From: Parus major
Taxonomy: Eukaryota > Chordata > Aves > Passeriformes > Paridae
Direction: 5' to 3'
Assembly: GCF_001522545.3 (NCBI RefSeq)
Contig: NC_031797.1
Span: 2,667,836 to 2,731,835 of the forward strand
Length of the DNA: 64,000 nucleotides
Shown: one piece after another, positions 21,110 through 34,700 of the stretch
How the letters are laid out: every line of letters starts with the position of its first letter
How positions within the stretch are numbered: the stretch's first letter is position 1
Translations under genes and position numbers: made by a program
Notes under the pieces: generated by a model
What the model saw: only the letters and a program-made list of their open reading frames with translations
What the model was told of the DNA's origin: nothing
Databases searched by the model: none

Positions 21110-22580
21110 ACCCAACCCACCCCCAGCCCCCTCTCTCCAAAATGTTCAGGCCTATCTGCAGTGCGTGCTGAGAAGACACTGTTGCAAAGGCAAACCCCTC
21201 ATTTCCAGTACCTCTTGCAAGCAGTCAGTCTCTGAATGGAAAAGTTTGGTCCTGTGAGCTAGTTTAAAAAAAAAATAGAGACTGTATATATTTATAGTTA
21301 TCTATGAAAGGGCCAGAAACAGAGCAGGAGGGAGGGAGGGACGGAAGTAAATTTCCACACATCACTGCAGTAACCTAGAGACACACCATGGGTTTGCTTG
21401 GTCCATGTTCTCCAGCCACACCCCGAGAGGAAGAGCTCCGTGTCCCAGGGGCTGCTGGTTTGCTGGTCCCTTTGCTTTGCACCACGTTAGCAGCAAATAT
21501 GCGAGTCCAGGCGTGGCAAGAATCTTCCTCCTGGGCAGATATTGAGCCTTCTCTTTAATTGCATGTCTTGGAGAGGAGGGGAGGAGGAAGATGGGGTGGG
21601 TAAGGTGGGAAGCCGAGGAAGGAAAGGGGTGGTGTCAAAAGAGTCGATAAATTTACTGGCCTCTCTGAAAATCAACCTGAAGCAGAAATTCTTCCTCTGG
21701 ACTTTCCCTTCACCTGAACAGAAAGGGGGAAGGGAGGGAATTGGGAGATTAGGAGGATATCTATGCAAACCTCAGGCTTTGAACTGCTGCTGCTGCTTAA
21801 ACCTGGAAGACTCTGACTCAAATCAGATCAGCCCTCCCTTGCTCCCCATCTGTAGGCTGGCAGGAGCTGGCTCTTGGACAGCAGCCCTTCAGGGTCTCAC
21901 CTTTTCTCTGCTTTTCTGTGATCCCTGTGAATCATGGGATACTCTTCTTACCCCAGAAAGCAATCTTTGCAGACTAACTTCAGGGCCCATGTAACAACTG
22001 AAAACTACTGGGGTTTAATGCTTTTTTAAGCAGTCAAAAGCTTTTTGGGAGCAGTTGGACAGCAGAGTAAAACCTTGCTCAGACCACAAACAGGCCACTG
22101 GAACCATCTGCCTCAGGGCCCCGAGGGCACCCACCTGTGCTGTCTGTCCTCACTGCCCACAGCTCCAAAAGTCTCCTTACAGCTCTGTGCCATCAGCCTT
22201 TGTCTGACACACACATGGACATGCCAGTCACCACCTGTCCATGGACCTGTCCTGTCCATGGATCTCACTACCTGGGCTCCAACTCCTGGATTGGCTTCCC
22301 AGCTCGATGTTTATTGATGTCATTATAGACCTGCCTGGCAATCACCAGACTATGTCTGACCCTGTTCACCTTCACCAGACCTGACCCTGATCTTGAGCCT
22401 CTGGCTTGGCTTTGGGCTTTCCCCATTGCCACAAATTTGCCTGATGATTGTTGAACCTGGCCATCATCTCCAGGCCTGCTCTGGTCACCCTGCTCAGGTG
22501 AAGCCTCTGCCCCACCAGCTGTGCCCTGCTGGGGGCAGTTTACCTGTGCTGCAGAAGTGACTCCTGCTTGCTCACTGCTG

Positions 22581-22708
22581 TCAGTAGGGATGGTTGGCAT
22601 CCTTGGGCCGTTTTAACTGCACCTTCAAGCGTTTCATGCCAATCTGGAAGCCATTCATGGCCTGGATAGCAGTCTGTGCACTGGATGGGTTGTCAAAGCT
22701 CACAAAAC
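22581..22708 (-). CDS. CELF5: CELF5 terminal coding exon: RRM3 RNP1 and C-terminus
   Basis: Encodes [20 protein letters not shown] then [20 protein letters not shown] and Y; TGA at 22583-22581. The KRPKD...PY ending is conserved in CELF proteins. Confidence 0.98.
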
Positions 22709-25700
22709 CTGCAGGAAGGACACAGGACGGATGACAATGGCACTGTTGGTGCCATGCCCAATATGAGCATCACTGTTATTGATCATGCTTCCCTTGCCTG
22801 CACTTACCAAAACACTTGCTCTGGTTGGTGGCACGATCCATGAACACCTTTGAGGAGATGATATTGCCAAAGGGCAGGAACATCTGCATCAGCTCGTTGT
22901 CTCCAAACTCCTGGGGGAGATGGTAGATGAAGAGATTGCAGCCTTCAGGACCTGCAGGTACGGGGGCGATGGGGAAAGACAAAACAGAAAGCCCCCAAAG
23001 GACAGGGGAAGAGAAATGGGCTCAACTCACAGCTCAACACTGGAGGAGAGCCCTAGCACTGCCTCCTTCTGCTCTGATCTCCCCTTGCTTGTCTCTGTCA
23101 CTGCTCCATGAAGGGATCTGAGGGATCTCAAAGAGCAACTGGGAGACTCAATAAAAAACTAGAGTTTCTGGAGAGCAGATTCTCTTTCAAAGCCTGTCTA
23201 GTTCCTACACAGGGCGCTGGACACAACTGTGTGAGTGTCTGGGTGCTGTTTTGCTGGAAGGAAATCAGCTGAGGTGAGAGCTCACAGCTGTCACAGTCCT
23301 AGGAGAGCAGCAGACACTGCTGTGTGAAAGCTGCTGCTGTAGCACTCCCTGCAGTATTGCCTTCAGTCCAGAAGCCTTTACTGGAAACCTCCTGGACTGC
23401 CACACATCAAATTTATGGGCTGACCTGGTCCTGTCCACTCTTTCACTTGCTCCTTAGGAACAGAAGAAGCTGCTCCCTTGCTGACACTTGCTCCACCAAT
23501 CAGGTGTAGAGAGAGAATGCCTTTGCCTCCAAATTCTATTCAAGCCAGTTTTGAATTAAGTTGAAATTAAGTTCAGTAGGCTATGAAGGCTGAAAAGAGA
23601 GGAGTACTTGGAGAGGCTGGTTTGACTGGTTCCACTGTGCTTTTGGCACCAGCAAAGAGGGGGATGAGTGCACTTTGCCCCTGACTGCATAGGGAAGGTG
23701 CTGACTCTCATCCCCTTTGGTGTTAAGGGTAATCCAGGGCCTACTGCCCCTTTGCACCTGGCAGCATCTGGCCAGATGTGAGGTCAGGAAACATCCCCTG
23801 CTCCTTCCCAGACCACTCACTGCAGACATGTGGTTGTTTCCATACCCCAGCTCCAGCATTAAAGACCAGTGGACAAAAATTAGTGCTGTCTCCTCTCCAT
23901 CTGCTCTGTCATGCAGAAGATGAGCTCCACAAATCCCACCTACACCACTGGACACCCCTATTCCCACCCTGATCCTCACCTTCTTGCTGCTGCTGCTGCA
24001 GGATGGGAGGCTGCTGAGGGATGCTCTGTGCAATGGGGGTGATGGTGGTGGTTGGATACACAGCTGTAGCCCAAGGAGACAGAACAAACCATTTACCTGA
24101 GGATCTGGTCAGCCACACAAGGGCCTGAGGGAGACAAGGGAAGCTGGTACCTGCATACTGCTGAACTCCTGTGAAGGCTGGGTGCAAAGTCTCTGCTACT
24201 GAAGGGCTCTGGGCTGCAGAGAAAAACACAATCAGAAGCACAGCAAATGGAATCACTCATGCATTCTGTGTGTGTAGTGTGTGCAGTGTTGTTTCCAACC
24301 CTTGCCCCAAAGTGAGTCTCAGTGCCTGCCTGGGAGGGAGCTGTAAAAGTGTGGGGAGACCAGAAAAGAGGAACTAATTGCAGTTCCTCAGGTGTCTGCA
24401 TGGTGGGGTTTTTTACTGCTCTCAATACCTGAATATGGCACGAGGCCATTGGTGTAAACTGTTTCCAAGGTTGGATGCCCATTTGGAAATGGTACCACTC
24501 CAGTGAATCCATTGGAAATGGGTGCCACCAGTCCTGGCATGGCTGCTGTTCCCAGGAGAGGTGGTGAATGTAGCCCTGGAGAACAAGAAGAGAGGACATC
24601 CCATGGAAGTGAAGGTCCCACAAAGCCCCTGCTCCCCCCTTCCACCTGCCTGGCAAGACTGCTGTGTATGAAGCCATTATCTCTTCTCTTTGGCACGTGG
24701 AGATGACAGACTGGTGCTAGAGCCTTTACAAAATTAAGAGGCAGCACTAGTGGGAAGAGTGTGAGAAGAACTGCCAGTCCTGAGTGCTGTCAGAGCTCTG
24801 AACATCTTTGATCTGGGTTTGCACAGCACCTGGCATGACACATGACTGCTCTGACAGGGGTTTGAACCCAATATGCATTATTGCTGTGGGATGATGATCA
24901 TGAACAACAGCACTGCTGACCTCAGAGCCAAGTGCAATCCTGGAAACCCAGTCCTTCTCTACTAAAACTGCAGCAAAAATGCACAGCCGTAGGGCAAGAG
25001 GATATGTGTTGAACATGTGAGGGTGCCAGGGGGGTGCAGGAATTTGTGCAGAGCAGAGACTGCTGTGCTCAGAGGCTGCACTGTTGGAAAGGTGGGTGTA
25101 AATGCAGCTGCTGAGGCTGGAGGTGCAGAACTGTTTGACCCCTGAGTGCTGGGGCAGGAGGTTCCCTGAGGCTCACCTGACGCTGGTGCAATGGGAGCAG
25201 CGGGCAGCCCGTTGAGACTGACGGCACCGATCTGCTGGATGTGGCACGGGGAGAAGGCGACGCCCGGGCTCAGGTAGCTGCCGTGGGAGGTGGAGAGAAC
25301 CGTGGTCTGCTGCTGCATCAGCTGCAAAGCAGGACCGTGCAGTCAGGGCCCTGCAGAGCTGGGGGAGCCTGTGCAGACCAGCCTGGCCGTCACCTCCCCC
25401 AGGTCCTGCCACCTGTCCTGGAGCTTCCCCTGACACTGCCAGACCTGCTGGGGTGGGCAGTGCTGGCTGTCCTCCCCAGCCCAGTCCCCAGTCTCGGGGC
25501 CCACGAGGTCCCTGCAGCCACGTTCTCACAGCTGCTGCCTCTGCCAGCGTGGGACAGTGGCCTGGCCACCCAGGAGAGCCCCCGAGAGCTGGGCACAGCT
25601 CCCTGTCCTGCAGCCAGGGGACACAGCTCAGGGGACATCCCAGTCCACAAAGACAGGGCCACGGCTGGGCACCCCATGGCCAGCAGCCTCGAGGGGTTGT

Positions 25701-28700
25701 GGCTCACTGGCTGGGCACAGGGAACCAGGACAGGCCCCTTTGGCTCAGAGAGCTCCTGCACTGGGGAGAGAGCAGCTCAGGGCTCTGCTCCTGGCACCCA
25801 GCAGTGCCATCCCCACAGCCTTGCACTGCCAGGCACAGGCCCCTCTCCCTGGTCACTTCTCCTGGGACAGTGCCAGATATTAAACACAGCTTTGCCTCGA
25901 AGAACGGGGCCCAAACCCCAGATTGTGCTGGGAGACACACGGAGCTCGCTGTGGCACAGGCACTCTGTGTGCAGCCAGGTGTGTGCCCAGGCCCGGTTCT
26001 TGTGGCCTGCTTTGCCCTCAGAGCACTGGCCTGTGATGCCCTGAGCTCAGCCTGTCCTCTGGCACTGGCCTGCACCCTGGGGACAGGGGACATCAGCTCC
26101 TCCTGGTGCCATGACACACCTGCCAAGGCAGAGATGCACAGTACAAAAGGAAGGGTACGAGAGTTGACAGGAGGGTTAAGAGAAGAAAGAAATCCTTCTG
26201 GTCCTATTTGACCATCAGTGGGAACATAAGATGCCCTCAGAGTGCAGTGGCAAAAAAGACTTAGTTCTGGATGCAGAATTATCCAGCCCTTTATCAGATT
26301 TGTCTTCACATCAAGCAAGAAGAGCAGGGGAGGCACAGGAAACCAGAGATTCTCAGGAGGAGCCATGGGGTGACACGAGGCAAAACACAAGAAAACAACA
26401 AAAATCTTCCTGACACTGCCACATCCCACTGTCTGCTTTGCAACACAAACACACATCTCTCCAGGAACCCACCTCTTCACAAAGGGCTGAAGTCAGTAAG
26501 GCAGTTTGGCCCAGGGCTCAGCTGCAGAATCTGAAAAGTTTGTGGCTAGTTCAACCTCAAAATTTCCTCCACACAAAAAATGATCACGGCTTTTGCATCA
26601 AAAGAAGAAGGATTTCGTGGCAGGGCTGCCTCTGTAAGCTTTGTGTACAAGTGAAGCCATGGGGTGCAATTGGCTGGAGCCCTTTTTGGGGATGGGTGAG
26701 TACTCCCAGGCCTGTCCCAACACAGGGGCTCTGGGGCAGGGGGGCACTGACAGCACAGGGGTCACTCCTGTGCCATTCCAGAAAGGACAAGCTCTGGTAT
26801 CACCTCTCTGTGCACCACCACATCACCCCTGGCTCCCCTGGCCCTGGACTCCCTCCTGTCACTGGGAGCCACCCCAAGCCAGGGCTGCAGTGAAACGTGG
26901 CTGTCCCCACTCCAGGGTGCAGGAACCAACACATCTCCTGCTCACTCTGAATATTGATCTTCTCTTTTCTCATTAATGTCTGTTCTGTGCCGGGTCTGGC
27001 TGGACCAAGGCCTCCATCCAGCTGCATGAGCACCAAATTGGCACTCTGGAATTGTTCTCATCACTTACATAAAATTACCATAATGAACCATAAGAGCAAA
27101 AATAAAAGGAGGGGAGGTGTGAACAAATTATGGTTTGTCTTTGGAACTAATTGATTTATTATATACAAGAAATATTCAGGCATTATAAGCACTTAGTAAA
27201 TTGCTCTAGCTGTTTTTTTAAGACTTCAAGGCTCTTCTGTATTAATATTTTTTTAGAAGCGCCCAAACATTTCCCTGAGTCCACCTGAACTAACTTGTTG
27301 AATAAAATGAACTCATTTGCAGAGGCACCTGGGATCAAAACCTGATTTAAGCACTGAAATAAACTGCTTTCAGATGCTTAGCCAGTTGTACTTCCCAGAT
27401 GAGACTTTTTCTAACAGTTTCAGCTAACATGCACTGTTTGACTATTTTAAGTACCTTATTTTGCATATTTGCATAGATCTGAATAACTTTAGACTGAACT
27501 TAATGTATGATTATTTCATGTTTAATTTGAGATAGTTTTAGAAGAAGAAGGTTATTAATATAAATTTAAAACAGACAACTGAAAACAAAACAAAAACAAC
27601 CCAGGCTCCAAACTTCTTCCTAAACCCCTGGGGACCACTTTGGCTTGGTAACTCAGCAAACCCCGTGGGGACAGGGAGAGGAAGCTGTTGTGTACTAAAT
27701 GATGGCTACAAGAACCTGTGATGCCTCTGATGCACAAGTGCACCCCAGCAGCACTTGCACCTCTCAGTCTGGTTCAGCCACATCCACAATGGTTATCTGG
27801 GGGACCTTGGGTGAAGCATCTACTCCTCCAAGCCCCAGATCAGGAAGGCTTGAGGGATTTTGGGCTGCCCCTGAGCCCTGGCTTATCAGAGGTGCCAGCT
27901 CCTAAGGGCTGCCCGTGGCAGAGCATTTTGAGGAACCAGAAGGAGATTGAGGATGGAAATCTCCCTCTTTTGCCCCCACTTTCAGAGATGTTAGATGGCA
28001 TTCCAAAGGGCTGACTCCCTCTCCCTCTGATGGTGCCACTGTGTGTGTGTGGACTGGCTGAGATCTGTTCTCCAGAAGGGAGACCAAAGATGGGAATGGC
28101 ACAAGAGAAGAAATAATCAGGTGTGAGGTCAGTGCCTTGGGGAAAAAAAACAGGAGAACCAAACCCAGTGCAAAGTAAAAGGAAAGGAAGATAAAAATCC
28201 AAAATAAGTGGGAGACAGGCTGAGTCTAGAGTCAAGGGGAAAATCAAAAACCAAGTCACAGAGCAGGAAGGCAGTGAAGAATCAGAGAGAGAGCAACACA
28301 GTAACAGACACAACTGAGGAGAAAGAAGATGCAGACAAACAAGGAGGCACAGCTGAGACCTGACTGCCTTCTTGTCATCACCAGGGGTTCCTGAAGATTG
28401 AAATACTGAGTCTGGAAGCTCTCACTGCTCTTCCTCCTTACACAGCTGGACCTTAAGCTGATAAAGCACCTCCTGCCACCACAACCTCACTGTGGCTCCA
28501 TTCCTGCCTTCTTCACCATGCCCAAGTCAGGGCCATCTCTAGGACAGGAGACACACCAGGATGCTCCTCTCACAGCTGAGATAAGCTACATTTTGACCTC
28601 AGGTGCAGCTGGCTCTGAACAGAAAAGAAGGATCCTGGCAAAAGGTGCCTGGTCACAAGGGGTTCTTCAAATAATCTGTGTTGGATCAATTCTCTGGCTA

Positions 28701-31700
28701 GCAAATTTCCCCAAAGTTATGGAGCCTCATACAGATTTCCTTTTTTCTCATCCATACTCTTGCCACACACTTAAAATGCATTTGGCAGTTTCCAGGGAAT
28801 CTTTGAGGAAACAGCCAACAATTGAGACGTGTTCCTTCTCTGTCACAGGAATGAAAGGAAGGCTCTGAAAGAATCAAGGAGCTGCTGAAGCCTGAGAAGA
28901 AGAGGTGTCCACATACAGGAGAAGAACAGGTTTATTTTCACTACCCCCTAGAAAATTACTTTCAGTAACAGTATCTACTTTTGAGTTCTCTGTCAACACA
29001 AGAATCTCTTGTGCCTTGAGCAATTTCTGAGCCTCCTTCCATGGGCTTTACACTTGGCAGCAGAGACCTGAAAATGACAATCACCAAGGAGGCTCCAACA
29101 ATGCTCCACCACAGCTGATCTGGGACTTCTTGAGTTTGGGACCTACCTCGAACATCAGTGGCAATTGCCACCATGGCTCCAAGGCAAGGAGGTTCTCTCA
29201 CTAAAACCCAAAGCAATAAAAGCCAAATAAAACCCAAAGCACAGCCAGGCTGCTGAAACACCTCTGGCTCTCTGCTACCCACTGCTTCCTCTCCAGCACC
29301 TTGCAAACTCCACAGTCCCACTTGGCCAAGTGAGAAACCTGGGAGCCAAGGACAGCACTGGGGGAAACAGGGCTCTCCTGGGAATTTCAGCAGAGAAATA
29401 AACTCGTGAAGCTGGGTCCCAGAGCTCTCCTGCTGCTCCAAAACCAGACACACACATTTGTGCCAGAGCCAGAGGAAGAGTTCACAGGTTGGTATCTGTC
29501 AGATGTCATCCAAAGCTCTGAGCTCTCCTCATAACAAGACAGAAAGGTAGTGGGTCATGACTGACCTGTTCCAAACACCTCCACATCAGAGAAATCCCAG
29601 GCTCACTTTGAGGAGGCCCCAGCTCTCCCCTGCCCCCCCATTTCCAGGACAAAACCACACAAGAACTGTGCAAGACAAGGCAGCTGAGTGGAGAAACAAG
29701 CCAGAAGCACTCCCAGGTGCTGGGAAGCTTTCCCACAGTTGCCAGGAGATCGGTTTGTGGTGTCCCAGGGGTGGCAGCGCTCCCCACCCACGCCCGGGGG
29801 ATACTCACAGCCTGCGCATAGGCGCTGTATGGGCTGAACGGCAGGGAGAGAGATGGAGTGAAAATGCCCAGCTGCCCCACCATTTGCTGCATACGGCGGA
29901 GGGTCCTCTCCTTATCTGTGTCAGCAAACTTCACCACTAGACTGGAGGAGGCACCCTAGGCACAGAGAGAGGAGACAGAGGAGGCAGGAGAGAAGAGGCG
30001 TGGGACAGCCAGAGAGTCAGCGGTCAGGCAAGGGAGGACGGGGCAGGACAGGCGGCAGAGAGGAGTGGGAAGAGGAGCAGAAGAGCAAATATTGGTGTGG
30101 AAGTGCTGGGGAGCTGCCTGGAAGGCTGTGCCCTACCCCATCTGTCTGTCCATCCAACCCTTCCCTCTCACACCCTTCCCCTCACACAGCTCTCTAGGTG
30201 GATGCACACATCCCTGGCTGAACTCCCCAGGGACACCCAGGGCACCGATGGCCACAAGCACCATCCTTCACCACCATGAGCTTGGTGGGACAGGCAGAGC
30301 AGCTCCTGGCAGCTGGGAATTCCCTGGCTGCAGCAGTGCACTGTGTGAGGTGCCCCAGTTTCAGGTTGGAGATTGCCAGAGATGAGGCCACAGCTGCAGC
30401 TCCACTTGCTCAGCTACAGCCAAAAACCCCACACAAGGCACAAAGGGCTCCCACCCGCACCCAGCCCACCCCAGGGACCTCCTCTACTGCCTAAATAAGA
30501 GAAGCCAAGGAGTGCTCAGACACTGAAGCCCTGACCACCCATGTGGCTGAACTGTCAGCTTTCACCCTGCTCAGTTTTGAACCACTCCAGGTAGCTGCTT
30601 CCAAGACAAAATCATTGCCTGATTTTTTGCTCTCTTATTCAGCTTTTACAGCTGTGAGTGCTGTCACCCCCAGCCACAAACAGCAGCCCAAGGGACAGGC
30701 TGGTCACTGCAAGTGCAGCACAGATGTGCACACACACCCCCACACACCTCCCAACCACACTGCTGTTAGACCTGTCGTGGTTTTTTGGAGAGTGTGGGGA
30801 GGTTCCTGCAAGAGGGAAATGGGACAAGGATTAGGAAGAGGGTAGGTCCCCTGGCCTTATACTCACGGGCATTGTCTGGCTGCCATGGAGTGCGTGGATT
30901 GCTGCCTGAGCCTCTGTGTGAGATGAGAACTTTACAAAAGCACAGCCTGGAAAGGGACAGAAAGAGCACAGGAGATTGCAGTGACAGGACTGCTGTGAAA
31001 GTGCCATCACGCAAGAGACAGTGTCTGTATCTCAGGTAGGGCAAAGGAAAGCCACCCCAAGGAAGCAGGGAACAAAAAGGATGACTCATCCCAAGTTCTC
31101 TATCCTGGAAAAAAGAGGAAGGGTCTCAAATTATTACTTCAATGATATACTCTACAGATGATGACACCATCTCCACCCTTGCCCCTGATCACCTCTTCCC
31201 CAGATTCTCTGTGGGTACAAACACCTCAACCTGCAGCCCCAGACTGACAGCACAGGCTCACGAGTGACCCTGAGAGCTCAGCCACTCATGGTGCTGTGCT
31301 TCCCCTCCTGTTCCCTCAGCCTCTGCCCACCTTCCCCAGTCCTTCTCTTCCTGCCCTGCTCCCTATTCCTGGCTGTTTTATGGGCTCCCATAAACACGGG
31401 GAGGGGAATGAGTGCCCCAGTGGGGAGGTGAGGCTGGTGAGCACCACCCAGAGCAGGGACAAAGGGCAGGACACACAGAGGGTTCACACCTTTGCTGTTC
31501 CCATCAGGTCCACGGAGCACCGTGCATTCATCAATGACCCCAAATGGTTCAAAGAGCCGGAGCACGTCATCCTCAGACTGCTGCTTATTTAACATGCCCA
31601 CAAAGAGCTTCCTGTCCCCTAGGGGCAAACACAGAAACATCAACCTTCTATGAGGCTTGCAGTCCAGAGCAGGAGGAGAGGAACACTTAAGCACAAAACA

Positions 31701-34700
31701 GCCTGGTGTTAAAAACATGCCAGGCATGGAAATGATTTACTGTTGGCTGAAATGCTTCCAGGGGTGAAAATGCAGGGTCTGCCCAAGCTCCTCACATTTC
31801 TGTGGCTTCCCCTGTCCTACCCTCCCCAATGGAAAACAAAGGATTAATAATTTCCTTTCATTCATTAGCCTCTTCCTTTGAATAATCCAAAATAAATGAT
31901 AGCAAGGAAAACTGCCTGGGCAATCCCATTTCTATTGATCAGCAGGTGAAGCCTTAGGAAACACAGCAGACCAAGGCAGGGTGATATATTCCAGGACCTT
32001 TAAATTCTGTTTCCTTTTCCTTCTCTCCAAGACCTATTTCCTTAGCTGCCATGTAACCAACAATCTTGATTTCCATTTGTCCTTCCCCACTCCAATCCAA
32101 CCAGCTGTCTCCCAAGGGATAAACCCTGGCATCCTGAGTCTCCATCTGCCTCCCTGTAGGATCACCCAAGTACCAGACAGCTGGGTGAAGGCCAAGCATC
32201 AGCTCCATGGTCCCTGCTCCCCTCTCTGCAGTGGCCTTGTGCACCCGTGTCACAGGGAGCTGGAAGAGTGGCCAACACCTCCAGGACTCAGCTCAGTCCT
32301 TCTGGGTTCCTCCTCAAAGAGAGAAGTGAGGATTATGCTTTTGTTGGGATGGGTAAGTGTGGAGGCAAGGAAGGTGCAGAAAGCCTTCTCCCACTCTCTC
32401 CACAGGAGTCTGATGCCATCCAGCCAAGCACAAACAGCAGTGTTTGGGGCAGCATCCTCCCCAGACTGATGTGAACAGCAGAAAAACAGCTCAACACTGA
32501 AATCCCAGCCAGTCCAACCTCTGTTTTTGCCAGGAAACGAAGCTAACCCTCCCCCACTGCCCCAGATCTGCGTGGGGAGACACGACCCACAGGAGGGAAC
32601 CTGTCGGGAGGTGGCTCCGGAGCAGCGGTGCCAGAGGATTCCTTATTGTTAGCGACAGGATGAGAGGGGCTGGCTCCAAACAAACCAATGCAATGTGACG
32701 CACGTCAGGGGCAATAGCGAGGGAGCTGCTCTCTGCTTGAGAGTGCAGTGACCTGAAAAACAACAGGTCTTGGAGCTACAGCAGCTCCGGGGGGTGCTGT
32801 GCACGGATGCCAGGCAAGGATGGCACATGACACATTCACAATGTCACCAAGGCTCCCCATAGCCCCTGCCTGGCTCCCCTTGGCCCGGGGGATGGCTCCT
32901 GATGGAAGGGAAGGGAAGGGAAGGGAAGGGAAGGGAAGGGAAGGNNNNNNNNNNNNNNNNNNNNNNNNNNNNNNNNNNNNNNNNNNNNNNNNNNNNNNNN
33001 NNNNNNNNNNNNNNNNNNNNNNNNNNNNNNNNNNNNNNNNNNNNNNNNNNNNNNNNNNNNNNNNNNNNNNNNNNNNNNNNNNNNNNNNNNNNNNNNNNNN
33101 NNNNNNNNNNNNNNNNNNNNNNNNNNNNNNNNNNNNNNNNNNNNNNNNNNNNNNNNNNNNNNNNNNNNNNNNNNNNNNNNNNNNNNNNNNNNNNNNNNNN
33201 NNNNNNNNNNNNNNNNNNNNNNNNNNNNNNNNNNNNNNNNNNNNNNNNNNNNNNNNNNNNNNNNNNNNNNNNNNNNNNNNNNNNNNNNNNNNNNNNNNNN
33301 NNNNNNNNNNNNNNNNNNNNNNNNNNNNNNNNNNNNNNNNNNNNNNNNNNNNNNNNNNNNNNNNNNNNNNNNNNNNNNNNNNNNNNNNNNNNNNNNNNNN
33401 NNNNNNNNNNNNNNNNNNNNNNNNNNNNNNNNNNNNNNNGAAGGGAAGGGAAGGGAAGGGAAGGGAAGGGAAGGGAAGGGAAGGGAAGGGAAGGGGACTT
33501 TCCCTGCTGCTCAGCTAGCTACAGATGCACTCAGCTGCACACACAGGCAGGACCTACTCGTGCCGTGGGTCCCTCACAGAAAAGCAGATGCACACACACA
33601 GCACTTATGGAGGCTCACACACACCCTGGAACACACTTGTACATCCCCAGCCCCAGGGGGTGCATTCCAGAATGAAATTCCTTAGTGAACAAGAGCAATG
33701 TGCAGGCAGGCACATCTCACCCAGCACACAGAGACACCACAGGGAGTCACCTCACCCTGCCCCAGAGCCCCAGCACAGGCTCAGCCAGGCACAGCTCTCC
33801 TGCAGCCCCCAGCAGACACGTGCCACTTGTGTTCACCACACATAAAGTCTTAGAAGTGCTACAGCCAAGGCTCTTAACCCACTCCCAAGCAGATACTCAT
33901 GATTTATAGAACTAGAAGTGGCTGAAATAGATGGCTTTGTGTATTATTTTAAAGGCCAGATTTCCCAGCCTCCCCATTTTCATGAATCCCAGGGTAACTA
34001 CACCCATGGGAATTTCATCCCCTTCTGTTTTCCTTGTGATTCTTTCTACATTTGTCCCTGCACCTGCATGGCAATGGCTGCCTTTGGAGACATCATTTCA
34101 GCTGATTGAGTGCATTCAAATTGGTGATGCCCAATAATCCCCAGCCAAGGCAGGGGAGTTCATAAAGCAGGTGCTGCTCAGCTGCCTTCTGAGCAGGGAG
34201 ACAGCACCTGCCCCCACAAGGGCCAGCTCAGGAGTCCTGGTGCTCAAACCAACCAGAAAACAGCACAGAGAAAAGGTGAAAATCTGACTGGAAGAAGGGA
34301 GGTGAAAAAGAAAAGGGACTGGACAGGAACAGATTTACTGGGCAGTGAGGAGGAGCACGGAGACAAAGGAGCAGCAGCTCTGTGCTCTGACTGACACCAC
34401 CTGGTGCCAGATGTGAGCCCAGTTTGGCCATGGCAGGAGAAGCTGGAGCTCTGTAGGGTTCCCCCTTCCTCTACCCTGAATCTCCACTGCAGCTGCAGCC
34501 AGGCCTTTATTCAGAGAGGTGCACCATGCTGCAGCCTTTGGGTGGCAAACACAGGGAGCTCCTTCAAAAAATCATCAACACGGGAGAAATACACTGGGAA
34601 ACACTTGCAGTGACTTTAGGTGCTGTGAAATAATCCTCTGTCCTTTGAACTAGCAAGCAAATAAGTGTGGGCTAAGATTTGACAGCCAGAAATGCATCTG

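Larger units (their letters stand above)
19560..22580 (-). other. CELF5: CELF5 3' UTR (predicted)
   Basis: About 3 kb from the stop codon to a minus-strand AATAAA near 19,575-19,580. It has no coding homology and contains A-runs, GA repeats, a TA/CA repeat and GU-rich stretches in the mRNA sense. A second AATAAA just past the stop (about 22,310) could give a short isoform. The far end is inferred from the poly(A) signal and the neighbouring gene, not from transcripts. Confidence 0.6.

Noticed and set aside
25241..26480. Long open frames on both strands near CELF5 exon 7 (up to 267 codons)
   Set aside because: They overlap each other and exon 7 in other frames. GC-rich sequence with few stop codons explains them; no family resemblance.
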